Assembly: GCF_008271805.1 (NCBI RefSeq) | Contig: NZ_VSRY01000058.1 | Span: 1 to 44,948 of the forward strand | Source of the DNA: Streptomyces sp. TRM49041 | Lineage (GTDB): Bacteria > Actinomycetota > Actinomycetes > Streptomycetales > Streptomycetaceae | Direction of reading: 5' to 3' | DNA: 44,948 bases | Shown here: positions 1 through 8,473 of the stretch, in pieces | Layout of the letters: every line of letters starts with the position of its first letter | Position numbering within the stretch: the stretch's first letter is position 1 | Made by a program: the position numbers and the translations under genes | Notes under the pieces: model-generated | Seen by the model: the letters and a program-made list of their open reading frames with translations, nothing else | Databases searched by the model: none | Told to the model about the DNA's origin: nothing

Positions 1-56
1 CGGGCGGCCGGGCGGTCGGGCGGTCGGGCGGTCGGGCGGCCGGGTGGCCGGGCGGG
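1..56. repeat. 8-bp tandem repeat, seven units
   Basis: Seven consecutive 8-bp units of the form CGGGCGGY, with one or two substitutions, run from the window edge to base 56 and stop 40 bases before the TetR start codon. The repeat may extend left of the window. No function is visible. It could reflect slippage in a very GC-rich intergenic region. Confidence 0.8.
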
Positions 57-96
57 CGCCCTGATCCCCGTGACCCGGCGGCGTTACGCTGCGGGC

Positions 97-828
97 ATGA
101 CGAGTGCCGCTACGCCCGCCACGCCCGCGTACCGACGGCTCAGCGTCGAGGAGCGGCGCACCCAGCTCCTCGCCGCCGCGCTGTCGCTCTTCGCGCACCA
201 CGCGCCGGACGAGGTGTCGCTGGACGATGTCGCCGAGGCGGCGGGGGTGTCGCGGCCGCTCGTCTACCGGTACTTCCCGGGCGGCAAGCAGCAGCTGTAC
301 GAGGCCGCCCTCCGCTCGGCCGCCGACCGGCTGGAGCTGTGCTTCGCCGAACCGGCCGAAGGCCCGCCCACCGAGCGCCTCGCCCGCGTCCTGGACCGCT
401 ACCTCACCTTCGTCGACGAGCACGACGCCGGGTTCAGCGCCCTCCTCCAGGGCGGCAGCGTCGCCGAGACGTCCCGTACGACGGCGATCGTGGACGAGGT
501 GCGACGGGCCGCGGCCGAACAGATCCTCGTCCACCTGGGCGTACCCGAGCCGGGGCCGCGGCTGCGCATGATGGTGCGCACCTGGATCGCGTCCGTCGAG
601 GCGGCGTCCCTGATCTGGCTCGACGAGGACAAGCGCCCGCCCGCCGCCGAGCTGCGCGGCTGGCTCGTCGACCACCTGGTGGCCCTGCTGGCCGCGACCG
701 CAGCGACCGACCGGCAGACCGCGAAGGTGGTGGCGGCACTGCTTGCCCTGGAGACGGCGGACGGCCCGGTCGGCACGCTGGCCCGCCGTGTGGTGCCCGT
801 GGTGGGCGACGCCGCCCACCTGCTGTGA
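97..828 (+). CDS. TetR/AcrR family transcriptional regulator
   Basis: Predicted DNA-binding repressor of about 243 residues. The N-terminal helix-turn-helix is typical of Tet[15 protein letters not shown], then [21 protein letters not shown] at roughly residues 40-60. The remaining 170 residues are helical and would form the ligand-binding and dimerisation domain. The ATG at 97 is preferred over an upstream GTG at 70 because the conserved domain begins about 20 residues later and the upstream residues are arginine-rich filler. The ligand and target cannot be told from sequence. The next gene starts 10 bases after the stop and may be co-transcribed. Confidence 0.88.
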   Translation: MTSAATPATPAYRRLSVEERRTQLLAAALSLFAHHAPDEVSLDDVAEAAGVSRPLVYRYFPGGKQQLYEAALRSAADRLELCFAEPAEGPPTERLARVLDRYLTFVDEHDAGFSALLQGGSVAETSRTTAIVDEVRRAAAEQILVHLGVPEPGPRLRMMVRTWIASVEAASLIWLDEDKRPPAAELRGWLVDHLVALLAATAATDRQTAKVVAALLALETADGPVGTLARRVVPVVGDAAHLL

Positions 829-838
829 CACTGGTCCC

Positions 839-1123
839 GTGCGAACCGAGAACACCCCCTTCTCCGGCGGCCCCCTGGACGGCCGCGTCCTGCCGGTGCT
901 GACCGGCCCGACGGGCCACCCGCCGAAGTGGTACGAGGTCCCCGTCCCCGACGAGGACGGCGGCCCGCCCACCGTGTACGCCTACCGTCGCGTGCCCTCC
1001 GGGTACACGCGGCGGCTCGGGCTGCGGCGCGGCTGGAAGTACGCGTACGAGCCGGGCGGGCGCGAACGGCGCGGCCTCAAGTGGCCGTGGTCGAAGCCGG
1101 ACCGGGCGGGCCGGTCGTCGTAG
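839..1123 (+). CDS. small conserved-type protein, function unknown
   Basis: Short protein of 94 residues starting at a GTG 10 bases after the TetR stop. It contains [18 protein letters not shown] and a [13 protein letters not shown] segment, followed by a basic C-terminal tail. The GGPLDG...Y pattern is common in small actinobacterial proteins of unknown role. No signal peptide or membrane segment is seen. Codon use is normal for the genome, which supports a real gene. I do not recognise a function. Confidence 0.6.
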   Translation: MRTENTPFSGGPLDGRVLPVLTGPTGHPPKWYEVPVPDEDGGPPTVYAYRRVPSGYTRRLGLRRGWKYAYEPGGRERRGLKWPWSKPDRAGRSS

Positions 1124-1243
1124 CGCGCCGCCCGGGCGCCCCCGGTCCCCCTACCCGGTGACCGCCTTGACCCGGTTCGCCCAGTAGTCGTTTCATCGGC
1201 CTGCCTGACGCCCCATCATTGCTCCGTGACGGGAGGTGGTGGC

Positions 1244-2455
1244 ATGTCATTCCGCAGGGCGGCGTCCGCCGTGGCGCTCGTGTCATCGCTCGTACTGGTG
1301 ACACCGGCACCGCCCGCGACGGCGGCCCCCGAACCGACGCCGGAACCGACGCCGGAGCCGGCCCTCGCGGAACCGACGCCGGAGCCGGCCTCCCCGGAAC
1401 CGACGCCGGAGCCGGCCCTCGCGGAACCGACGCCGGAAGCCGCTCCCGAGCCGGCCTCGGGGTCGGGGGCGTCGCTGTCGGAGCTGCTGACCCGGCTGCG
1501 GCAGCTGTACCGGGACGCCGAGGCCGCCGGGGAGACGTACAACGCCGCCCAGGAGGAGCTGAAGGCGCAGACCGCCGAGGCCCGGAGGCTCGGCGGGGAC
1601 CTGGCGCGCACCCGGGACGCGCTGGCGGACGCCCGGGCCGTGGCGGGGCGGCTGGCACGGGCCCAGTACCAGGGCCGTAGCGACCTCTCCCCCACCCTGC
1701 GGCTGCTCTTCGCCCGCGACCCGCGCCACGCGCTGGACCAGGGGCAGGTGTTCCGGCGCGCGGCCCGGGAGCGGGCGGCGGCGGTGGCCCGGCTGGAGAG
1801 CGGCGAGACGCGGGCGGACGCGGTGGCGACGGCCGCCCGCCGGGCCCTGGACCGGCACCAGACCCTGATCGCCACGCGGCAGGCGGCCCGGGACAGCGCC
1901 CTGGCACGGCTGCGGCAGGTCGAGGAGGTGCTCGCCGGGCTGTCGTCCGAGCAGCTCGCGGAGCTGGCCGCGCTGGAGCGTGCCCGGACGGCCGAGGCCC
2001 AACGGGATCTGGAGGCCACCGGGGCGCCGGTCGGGCAGCGTGCACCGTCCCGGGAGGGCGCCGAGGCCGTGGCGTACGCGACGGAGCAGCTCGGCAAGCC
2101 CTACGAGCTGGGCGCGGCGGGCCCGGACTCCTTCGACGACTCGGGCCTGACGTCCCGGGCATGGGCGACGACGGGCCGACGGGTGCCGCGCACCAGCCAG
2201 GGCCAGTGGCGCACCCTCCCGAAGGTACCGCTGCGCTCCCTGCGCCCCGGCGACCTGGTGGTGTACTACCCCGAAGCCACGCACGTCGCCCTGTACATGG
2301 GCGACGGCCGAGTGGTCCACGCCCCCCGCCCCGGCGCCCCCGTCACGGTGTCGCCACTGGCGGCACACCCGGTGCTCGGCGCGGTCCGCCCGGACACCGG
2401 CACCCGCGCCCTCCCGTCGTACACCCCACCACCGCTACGGGACGCCGGGTCATAG
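1244..2455 (+). CDS. secreted coiled-coil NlpC/P60-family protein with Cys-to-Asp substitution
   Basis: Predicted exported cell-wall protein of 403 residues. A signal peptide (basic start, hydrophobic core, cleavage near PPATAA) is followed by a Pro/Glu/Thr repeat, a helical coiled-coil region (about 80-270), and an NlpC/P60 domain (about 275-390). Family members are cysteine peptidases that cut peptidoglycan stem peptides. The usual DCSGL motif reads DDSGL here: Asp299 (codon 2138-2140) stands where the nucleophilic Cys should be. The histidine in THVALY (residue 347) and a following VVHAP remain. This predicts a catalytically dead domain, possibly a binding or regulatory protein. The ATG at 1244 is chosen because GGGAGGTGG lies just upstream; a GTG at 1226 is the alternative. 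Confidence 0.85.
   Translation: MSFRRAASAVALVSSLVLVTPAPPATAAPEPTPEPTPEPALAEPTPEPASPEPTPEPALAEPTPEAAPEPASGSGASLSELLTRLRQLYRDAEAAGETYNAAQEELKAQTAEARRLGGDLARTRDALADARAVAGRLARAQYQGRSDLSPTLRLLFARDPRHALDQGQVFRRAARERAAAVARLESGETRADAVATAARRALDRHQTLIATRQAARDSALARLRQVEEVLAGLSSEQLAELAALERARTAEAQRDLEATGAPVGQRAPSREGAEAVAYATEQLGKPYELGAAGPDSFDDSGLTSRAWATTGRRVPRTSQGQWRTLPKVPLRSLRPGDLVVYYPEATHVALYMGDGRVVHAPRPGAPVTVSPLAAHPVLGAVRPDTGTRALPSYTPPPLRDAGS
1343..1443 (+). repeat. 27-bp tandem repeat encoding EPTPEPALA-like units
   Basis: Nearly four copies of a 27-bp unit encode EPTPEPALA or EPTPEPASP, preceded by a shorter partial unit. It lies just after the signal peptide and probably forms an extended wall-spanning linker. 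Copy number in such repeats often differs between strains. Confidence 0.8.
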
Positions 2456-2511
2456 CGCCGGGTGCGTTCACGATCAGCCCGTTCGCGCGGGGGGCGCCGC
2501 CGCGGATGCGG

Positions 2512-3747
2512 TCAGGACGGGGCTACGGACTCCAGGTAGGCGGCTGTCTTGTCCGGGTCGTAGAGGTAGCTCTCGAAGTCGGACGGGTCGTTGAAGCCGT
2601 TCGCGAAGCGGTGGGCGACCGCCGGGTTCTGTCCGGCCGCGCCGATCAGGTTGAGGACGTGCTGCGGCGGGGCGCCGAGCATGGCGTTCGTCCACTTGGT
2701 GACGTGCTGGGCGGTGTCCCAGTAGCGCTCGAAGGCGGCGCGCATCCACTCCTCGTCGAACGGGCGGTCGCCGTGCTCGGTGATGGCGGTGAGGTAGGAC
2801 GCGGCGCACTTGGCGGCGGAGTTGGAGCCCTGGCCGGTGACCGGGTCGTTGGCGACGACGACGTCCGCGACACCCAGCACGAGGCCGCCCCCGGGAAGGC
2901 GCCCGACGGGCTTGCGGACGGTGGGCGCGTACCGGCCCGCGAGCGTGCCGCCCTCGTCGGTCAGCTCGACCTTGGTGGCGCGCGCGTACTCCCAGGGCGT
3001 GAACCGCTCCATCAGCTCCAGCGTGAGCGCCAGGTGCTCGGCCGGGTCGTTGACGCCCCGGAAGACGTCGAGCGGCCCGCCGGGGATGCCCTCCCAGAAG
3101 AGGATGTCCGCGCGGCCGCTGGTGGTGAGCGTCGGCATCACGAACAGCTCGCCGACCCCCGGCACCAGATTGCAGCGGACCGCGTCGTAGTCCGGGTGCT
3201 CGGGGCGCGGGCCGAGCCCGTGGACGTACGAGACGGCCAGGGCGCGCTGCGGCTCGGTGAACGCGGAGCGGGCCGCGTCCCGTTCGAACATCGACACCAG
3301 CTCGCCCTTGCCCGCGGCGACGAGCAACAGGTCGTACGAGCGGGAGAAGTAGTCCAGGTCGGACACGGCCGCGCCGTGGATGACGAGCTGCCCGCCGCGC
3401 TGGGCGAAGGTGTCCATCCAGCCGGCCATCTTGACCCGCTGGTCGACGGACTGGGCGTATCCGTCCAGCCGGCCCACCCAGTCGATGGCCCGCGAGCTGT
3501 CGGGGGCCGCGACCGAGACGCCGAGGCCCTCGATACGCGGTGCCTGGGGCTCCCAGAAGTTGATGCCGAGATCCCGCTCGTGCTGGAGCGCCGTATCGAA
3601 CATGCACTGCGTGGACATGACACGCCCATAGCGGATCTCGTCAGCCGTGCGGTTCGACATCAGGGTGACCTCGTACCCCTGTGCCTGAAGCCCGAGGGCG
3701 AGCTGGAGCCCGGACTGGCCGGCTCCGACGATGAGTATCTTCCGCAT
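2512..3747 (-). CDS. styrene/indole monooxygenase-like FAD-dependent oxidoreductase
   Basis: Flavoprotein monooxygenase of 411 residues resembling StyA-type styrene/indole monooxygenases, which epoxidise aromatic alkenes using FADH2 supplied by a separate reductase. The N-terminal Rossmann motif ILIVGAGQSGLQLALGL binds FAD, and a later segment DVVVANDPVTGQGSNSAAK matches the conserved second FAD region. No reductase (StyB) gene is adjacent. The start is 33 bases downstream of cvnD, preceded by AAGAGG, so the gene is probably the last gene of the conservon operon. Conservons often carry a fifth gene for a redox enzyme, commonly a cytochrome P450. The substrate is unknown. Confidence 0.85.
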   Translation of the reverse strand: MRKILIVGAGQSGLQLALGLQAQGYEVTLMSNRTADEIRYGRVMSTQCMFDTALQHERDLGINFWEPQAPRIEGLGVSVAAPDSSRAIDWVGRLDGYAQSVDQRVKMAGWMDTFAQRGGQLVIHGAAVSDLDYFSRSYDLLLVAAGKGELVSMFERDAARSAFTEPQRALAVSYVHGLGPRPEHPDYDAVRCNLVPGVGELFVMPTLTTSGRADILFWEGIPGGPLDVFRGVNDPAEHLALTLELMERFTPWEYARATKVELTDEGGTLAGRYAPTVRKPVGRLPGGGLVLGVADVVVANDPVTGQGSNSAAKCAASYLTAITEHGDRPFDEEWMRAAFERYWDTAQHVTKWTNAMLGAPPQHVLNLIGAAGQNPAVAHRFANGFNDPSDFESYLYDPDKTAAYLESVAPS

Positions 3748-3780
3748 CGAGAAGGGGCCTCTTTCCTTGGTGTTGGCTGG

Positions 3781-4395
3781 CTACGCGGGGGTCTTCTCCA
3801 GGGCGCGCGTGACGAGCGCCAGGAGCGACTCGATGACGGTGAACCGTTCACGCGCGTCCATGATCACGATGGGTACGTCGGGCGGGACCGTGAGCGCGTC
3901 CCGTACGTCCTCGACCTCGAACAGCTCAGTACCCTCGAAGTGGTTGACCGCCACGACGTAGGGAAGACCGCAGCTCTCGAAGTAGTCGAGCGCCGCGAAG
4001 CAGTCGGTGAGTCGCCGGGTGTCGGCCATGACGACGGCGCCGATCGCGCCGCGCACCAGGTCGTCCCACATGAACCAGAAACGCTTCTGCCCCGGGGTAC
4101 CGAAGAGATACAGGACCAGGTCGTCGTCGAGCGTGACACGGCCGAAGTCCATCGCGACGGTCGTCGTCAGCTTGTCGGGCGTCGCGGAGAGATCGTCGGT
4201 GCCCACGCTGGCCTGGGTCATCAGGGCCTCGGTCCGCAGCGGGGTGATCTCGGAAACCGATCCGACGAAGGTGGTCTTGCCCACCCCGAAGCCGCCCGCG
4301 ACGACGACCTTCGTCGCGATGGGCGCACGGGTGTGGTCGAGCTGCCAGGCCGGCGGCGTCTCCTCGTCGGGCAGGTCAGAGACGGCGAAGTCCAC
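3781..4395 (-). CDS. cvnD: conservon GTP/ATP-binding protein CvnD
   Basis: Small Ras-like GTPase of 204 residues, the fourth member of a conservon. The P-loop GGFGVGKTT lies at residues 34-42. LFGTPGQKRFWFMW stands where the G3 motif of Ras proteins would be, and VAVNHF is the G4-like segment. Conservon proteins are thought to form a membrane-associated complex resembling eukaryotic G-protein-coupled signalling, with CvnB as a candidate regulator of CvnD. The GTG start overlaps the end of cvnC by 20 bases and follows GGAAAGGG, which indicates translational coupling. Confidence 0.93.
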   Translation of the reverse strand: MDFAVSDLPDEETPPAWQLDHTRAPIATKVVVAGGFGVGKTTFVGSVSEITPLRTEALMTQASVGTDDLSATPDKLTTTVAMDFGRVTLDDDLVLYLFGTPGQKRFWFMWDDLVRGAIGAVVMADTRRLTDCFAALDYFESCGLPYVVAVNHFEGTELFEVEDVRDALTVPPDVPIVIMDARERFTVIESLLALVTRALEKTPA

Positions 4396-4807
4396 TCAGC
4401 ACCCTTTCCAGCAGTGCGCGGTCGGGCTGACCGGTGCCATGCCCGGTCCCGTACACACGGAGCTTTCCCTGGTCCGCCAGGTCGCTGATGAGCACCCGGA
4501 CGACACCGAGCGGCATCCGCAGCAGCGCGGAGATCTCGGCGACCGTACGCATGCGGCGACAGACCTGGACGATGGCCCGCATCTCGGGCATGAGCCGCCC
4601 GACGGCACCGGCGGGCCGGCTGCCTTCTCGCGCTTCCCTGGCTCCCCTGGCCTCCCTGCCCTCCGGGGCTTCCAGCGCGGCCACGAACGTCTCGACGAGC
4701 AGGACATGCCCGAAGCGGGTACGGCCGCCGGTGAGCGAGTACGGGCGGACACGGGCGGGGCGGCGGCCCTCGCCGCGCACGGGGAGCTTGGCCGACAGCG
4801 CGGTCAC
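4376..4807 (-). CDS. cvnC: conservon DUF742 protein CvnC
   Basis: DUF742 protein of 143 residues. It holds the family signatures RVRPYSLTGGRT near residue 20 and a C-terminal winged-helix-like part (VAEISALLRMPLGVVRVLISDLADQG). An alanine/glutamate-rich stretch (LEAPEGREARGAREAREG) lies between them. The GTG start overlaps the cvnB stop as GTGA, a tight coupling typical of cvn operons. It probably works in the same complex as CvnA, CvnB and CvnD. The biochemical role of the family is unresolved. Confidence 0.92.
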   Translation of the reverse strand: MTALSAKLPVRGEGRRPARVRPYSLTGGRTRFGHVLLVETFVAALEAPEGREARGAREAREGSRPAGAVGRLMPEMRAIVQVCRRMRTVAEISALLRMPLGVVRVLISDLADQGKLRVYGTGHGTGQPDRALLERVLSGLRRL

Positions 4808-5295
4808 CGGTCACCCTCCATCGATTTGCGCAGCTCGCTGCGGAGTTCCGGAGTGAGGACGTGCCCGGCGCGGCCCACGAAGAGGGCCATGTGGTACGCG
4901 ACGACGCTCATGTCGCAGTCGGGCGCGGCGTGCACACCGAGGAGCGAGCCGTCGCTGATCGACATGACGAAGACGCTGCCCTCCGCCATGGCGATCATGG
5001 TCTGCTTGACGTTGCCGCCGTCCATGAGGCGGGCGGCGCCGACGGTGAGGCTGGCGATGCCGGAGACGATGGTGGCGAGGTCGGCGCTGGAGCCACGGGG
5101 GCCACGCGGCCGCTCGGCGCCGCTGTCGCGGCCCTGCTGATCCGGATCGGAGGAGAGCAGCAACAACCCGTCCGACGACACGACTGCGACCGACCGGGCC
5201 CCTGGCACCTCCTCCACGAGATTGCCCAGCAGCCAGTGCAGATTACGTGCCTCGCTGCTCAGTCCTTGGGTGTCGGTGCCGGTCGTCGCACTCAA
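4804..5295 (-). CDS. cvnB: conservon roadblock/LC7 protein CvnB
   Basis: Roadblock/LC7-domain protein of 163 residues, a family that includes regulators of small GTPases. The core runs from LHWLLGNLVEEVPGARSVAVVSSDGLLL through LATIVSGIASLTVGAARLM to SDGSLLGVHA. The start is a TTG at 5293-5295, chosen because GAGGAGG lies six bases upstream and the homologous region begins right after it (SATTGTDTQGL). This TTG overlaps the cvnA stop as TTGA. The gene is co-transcribed with its neighbours, and CvnD is the likely partner. Confidence 0.92.
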   Translation of the reverse strand: MSATTGTDTQGLSSEARNLHWLLGNLVEEVPGARSVAVVSSDGLLLLSSDPDQQGRDSGAERPRGPRGSSADLATIVSGIASLTVGAARLMDGGNVKQTMIAMAEGSVFVMSISDGSLLGVHAAPDCDMSVVAYHMALFVGRAGHVLTPELRSELRKSMEGDR

Positions 5296-8093
5296 CTGTG
5301 TGCCTCCTCGACTGTGTCCCCCGTTCCTGATGCCGCTTCTTCCGTATGTACGGCCCGTACGGCCTCTGCCTCCGCCTCGGCGTCCCGTCGGCCGTCCTTG
5401 GCGCCCTGGTGGAACCCGCCGAGTCTGCGGCGCAGTTCTTCGGGGTCGATGCCGCCGGTCCGCTCGGCCGGCGCTCCCCCGGCGTCGACCAGCTGCGGCG
5501 TCCGCTTGGGCAGCCCCTTGTCGGTCACCCGCTCCCACTCGGGTCCGTCGCCCTCGGCGCGCTCGTGCGCGTCGCCCTCGGCGAGCGGCAGGCGCACCTG
5601 GAGCGTGGTCTCCCCCTCGGACCGGCCGATCAGCTCCACATCGTCGGCGGCGGCACTGTGGTCGGGCGCGTCGCCGGAGGCCGGGTCGGGGGCGGTGTCG
5701 GTGCCGGGGGCCGGGTCGGGGTCGGGGTCGGCCTTGTCCGCCGTTCCCTCGTGGGCGGGCACTCCGCCCTCAAGGGCTTCCCCCGTGGCCGCCTCGGCCG
5801 GCAGCTCGGTGTGCTCCGGCCGTACGCGGCCCTGCAACGCGTTGGAGTTCGCCTCGGCCACCGAGCCCGGGAGGCTCACCGCCGGCGCCCCCTCCCCGAT
5901 GCCCGCCGACGAGGGCGCGGCGGTCGGCGGGGCGTCCGGCAGGAGGTTCCGGGGCAGGACGACCACCGCCGTCACACCACCGTGCTTCTCCTCGCGCAGC
6001 TCCACCCGCACCCCGTGCCGCGCCGCCAGCAACGCCGCCACGCGCAGCCCGAGCCCCTCGCCCTCGGGCTCGTCCGCCGCCTCGCCCGTCGCCCCACCCG
6101 CCAGGGCCAGGGCGCGGGCCTCGGCGCGGGACGGGTCCACGAGGCGGGCGTTCAGTTCGGCGAGCCGGGCGGGGGTGATGCCGATGCCCTGGTCCTGCAC
6201 GGACAGCATCACGTCGCCGCTCTCCAGCAGCCACCCGGACAGCTGGACCTGCGCGTCCGGCGGCGAGAACGACGTCGCGTTCTCCAGCAGCTCGGCCAGC
6301 AGGTGGCTGACGTCGTCCGCCGCGAACCCGGCCACGTACGAGTGCGGCGGCAGCGACTGGATCGCCACCCGCTCGTACCGCTCGATCTCGCTGACGGCCG
6401 CGCGCAGCACGTCGACCAGCGGCACGGGCCCCTGATGGGCGTGGCTGTGCTCGTGGCCGGCCAGGATCAGCAGGTTCTCGCTGTGCCGGCGCATGACCGT
6501 GGCCATGTGGTCCAGCTTGAACAGCGTGGCGAGCCGCTCCGGGTCCTGCTCGTGGTCCTCCAGCTTCTCGATGACGGTCAGCTGGCGTTCGACGAGGCCG
6601 AGGGTCCGGAGGGACAGGTTGACGAACGTGTGGTGGACGGTGTGCCGCAGGCGCTTCAGCTCGGCCGTGAGGCGCTCGGTCTCCGAGCGCAGCTCCGCGT
6701 GGACAGCGGCCAGCTCGGCCGCCTCCGCCTGCCGCTCGCCGTCCAGGTCGGCGCGGGCGCCGAGGGCGAGGAGCTTGCCGTGCAGCGTGTTGAGCGACCG
6801 TACGACCTGGGCGAACTCGTCGTTGCGGCCGGTGAACCGGACCGGCTCCTCGGTCTCCGGCGCCTCCGCGACCCGCGCGGCGCCGATCCTGAGCACGGCC
6901 AGCGGCCGGGTGAGCGTACGGGCCACGGCCGTCGAGACGCCGATCGCGATGAGCAGGCAGCCGCCGAGGAGGGCGATGCGCAGCTCCAGGGCGGTGACGT
7001 CGTCGTCGCGGAGCTCCTCCATGCGCTCGACCTGGCGGGTGGCGAGCGCCGACTCGACGCCGCGCATCTGCTCGATACGGGCTGTCAGCGCGGCCGCCAG
7101 CTTGTCCGGGTCGGTCTTCTGCTCGCTCTTGCTGAGCTCCGGGCGGTCGGTGAGGTCGCCCAGGTATGTCTCGGCGGCCTTGACCTCCGGGCCGGTGACG
7201 GTCGCGGCGAGCGAATCGCGGGTGGCGGGGTCGGCGGCGGCGGCGAAGTCGGCGAGGGCGACCTGCTCACGGACGCGGGCCCGGTGCGCGGCGGCGCTCA
7301 GCTCGTCACGGGAGCGCCCGGCGGCCTCGGCCTCCGGGTCCTTCTTGGTGACGTAGCGCCCGCTGACGGGGTCGAACACAGTGCGTTCGGCGCTGGACGC
7401 GACGGGCAGGGCGAGCGCGGCGAGCAGCAGTCCACGGGTGGCGGATGCCTGCTCGACGGCCTGGCCGAGTTCGGCGGGGGCGCGCCCGGGACCGTCGGCG
7501 GCGCGGGCGGGGGTGCGGTCGGCGAGCCGGGCGGCGAGGGCCCGGAGCTGGTCGATGACCTCGGTGTAGGCGCGGTGGGCCGCCGTCGCGGTGCCGTCGC
7601 CGGTGAGGGCGGTGCGGCGGAGGGACGGTACGTCGGCGAGGGCGCGGCGCAGGTCGTCGGGGGCGGCGGCGCGGATCTCCTCGATCTGGCGGTCGACGCG
7701 GGCACTGTGGGTGCTGGAGAGGGTGGGTGCGGCGCGGCCTGCGCCGTCATCGGTGCTGCCGCCGGCGCCGCCGTCCTCGCCGTCGGCGTCTCCGCCGCCC
7801 TCGCCACCGTCCCCGGAGGCCGCGCCCCGGCCCGCGGCGATGTACGCCGTGACCTCGTCGCGCTCGTCGGAGAGGGAGTGGGCGAGGGTGACCGCCTGCC
7901 GGTTCAGCTCGGCGAAGGTGACCAGCCCCTGCGACTCCGTCAGGTCGGCGGAGGTGGTGAGCACGGCCGGGGTCCCGGCGCCGATGACGGTGATGCCGAC
8001 CAGGGCGACGCCGACCACGAGCCGGTTCCGTACCCGTACGCTGCGGCCGCCCGGAACGTGGGGATCGCCGGGAGTGTCACTGCGCTTCTGCAC
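5292..8093 (-). CDS. cvnA: conservon sensor histidine kinase CvnA
   Basis: Membrane sensor kinase of 933 residues. A first membrane segment (about 22-45) and a second (about 365-390) bracket an extracellular nitrate/nitrite-sensing-like region of about 310 residues. A HAMP linker, a helical dimerisation region (HTFVNLSLRTLGLVERQL) and a HATPase_c domain (LLENATSFSPPDAQV, then DQGIGI and GLGLRVAALLAARHG) follow. The last 200 residues are acidic, Pro-rich and probably disordered. CvnA kinases lack an obvious partner response regulator and act with CvnB-D. The start is GTG at 8093 with a weak ribosome site. The nearby divergent region 8094-8473 holds its promoter. Confidence 0.92.
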   Translation of the reverse strand: MQKRSDTPGDPHVPGGRSVRVRNRLVVGVALVGITVIGAGTPAVLTTSADLTESQGLVTFAELNRQAVTLAHSLSDERDEVTAYIAAGRGAASGDGGEGGGDADGEDGGAGGSTDDGAGRAAPTLSSTHSARVDRQIEEIRAAAPDDLRRALADVPSLRRTALTGDGTATAAHRAYTEVIDQLRALAARLADRTPARAADGPGRAPAELGQAVEQASATRGLLLAALALPVASSAERTVFDPVSGRYVTKKDPEAEAAGRSRDELSAAAHRARVREQVALADFAAAADPATRDSLAATVTGPEVKAAETYLGDLTDRPELSKSEQKTDPDKLAAALTARIEQMRGVESALATRQVERMEELRDDDVTALELRIALLGGCLLIAIGVSTAVARTLTRPLAVLRIGAARVAEAPETEEPVRFTGRNDEFAQVVRSLNTLHGKLLALGARADLDGERQAEAAELAAVHAELRSETERLTAELKRLRHTVHHTFVNLSLRTLGLVERQLTVIEKLEDHEQDPERLATLFKLDHMATVMRRHSENLLILAGHEHSHAHQGPVPLVDVLRAAVSEIERYERVAIQSLPPHSYVAGFAADDVSHLLAELLENATSFSPPDAQVQLSGWLLESGDVMLSVQDQGIGITPARLAELNARLVDPSRAEARALALAGGATGEAADEPEGEGLGLRVAALLAARHGVRVELREEKHGGVTAVVVLPRNLLPDAPPTAAPSSAGIGEGAPAVSLPGSVAEANSNALQGRVRPEHTELPAEAATGEALEGGVPAHEGTADKADPDPDPAPGTDTAPDPASGDAPDHSAAADDVELIGRSEGETTLQVRLPLAEGDAHERAEGDGPEWERVTDKGLPKRTPQLVDAGGAPAERTGGIDPEELRRRLGGFHQGAKDGRRDAEAEAEAVRAVHTEEAASGTGDTVEEAHS

Positions 8094-8473
8094 CGGTGCT
8101 CACATTCTTGAACTCGTTCGCCCATGAAGCAGAGGTGACGACCGGTCACACATGGAGAGCGCTCCCACCCCTGGTACGGGTTCCGACCATTCCAGCCCTT
8201 TTCGGAAGGGAGCTCCCGTAGGCCACTCCGCCACCCGAACGAGTGAACAACACTCTGGAGTTGGCGAACAACTCCCGCCTCCGCGCGCGGAGGGGCCGCG
8301 AAGGGGGCCGGGTTGGACCTTCCGCGCGGGCTTTGGCAGTATGCGCGCCCGCATGTCGCACGGCGGGCCCGAGTGGAACGCGACCCCCGCCCCCGGCGCT
8401 TCCCTGACCTCCTGGTACAGGCCAATCACCGAGTCATGTGCGCAGCGTGAAGGAGTCATGCAGACTGAGGTCC
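8094..8473. other. intergenic region between divergent cvnA and PP2C-like gene
   Basis: A 380-base region without a convincing gene. Open frames here have poor codon bias and no recognisable content. It contains a GTGAC/GTCAC repeat at 8135-8149 and the paired inverted repeats annotated at 8241-8275. Promoters for the leftward conservon operon and the rightward PP2C-like gene must lie here, but I cannot place -10/-35 boxes reliably. Confidence 0.6.
8241..8275. promoter_or_regulatory. pair of adjacent inverted repeats upstream of cvnA
   Basis: Two perfect inverted repeats lie two bases apart: GAGTG-AACAA-CACTC at 8241-8255 and GGAGTTG-GCGAA-CAACTCC at 8257-8275. Both have five-base spacers and share the GAGT...ACTC flavour. 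Their position between divergent genes suggests tandem operator sites. The binding protein is unknown, and the arms do not match the CIRCE or HAIR heat-shock elements. Confidence 0.4.

Noticed and set aside
2161..4488. Long plus-strand open frame opposite the flavoprotein and cvnD genes
   Set aside because: An artefact of high GC; the protein content is low-complexity and the opposite strand carries clear FAD and GTPase motifs.
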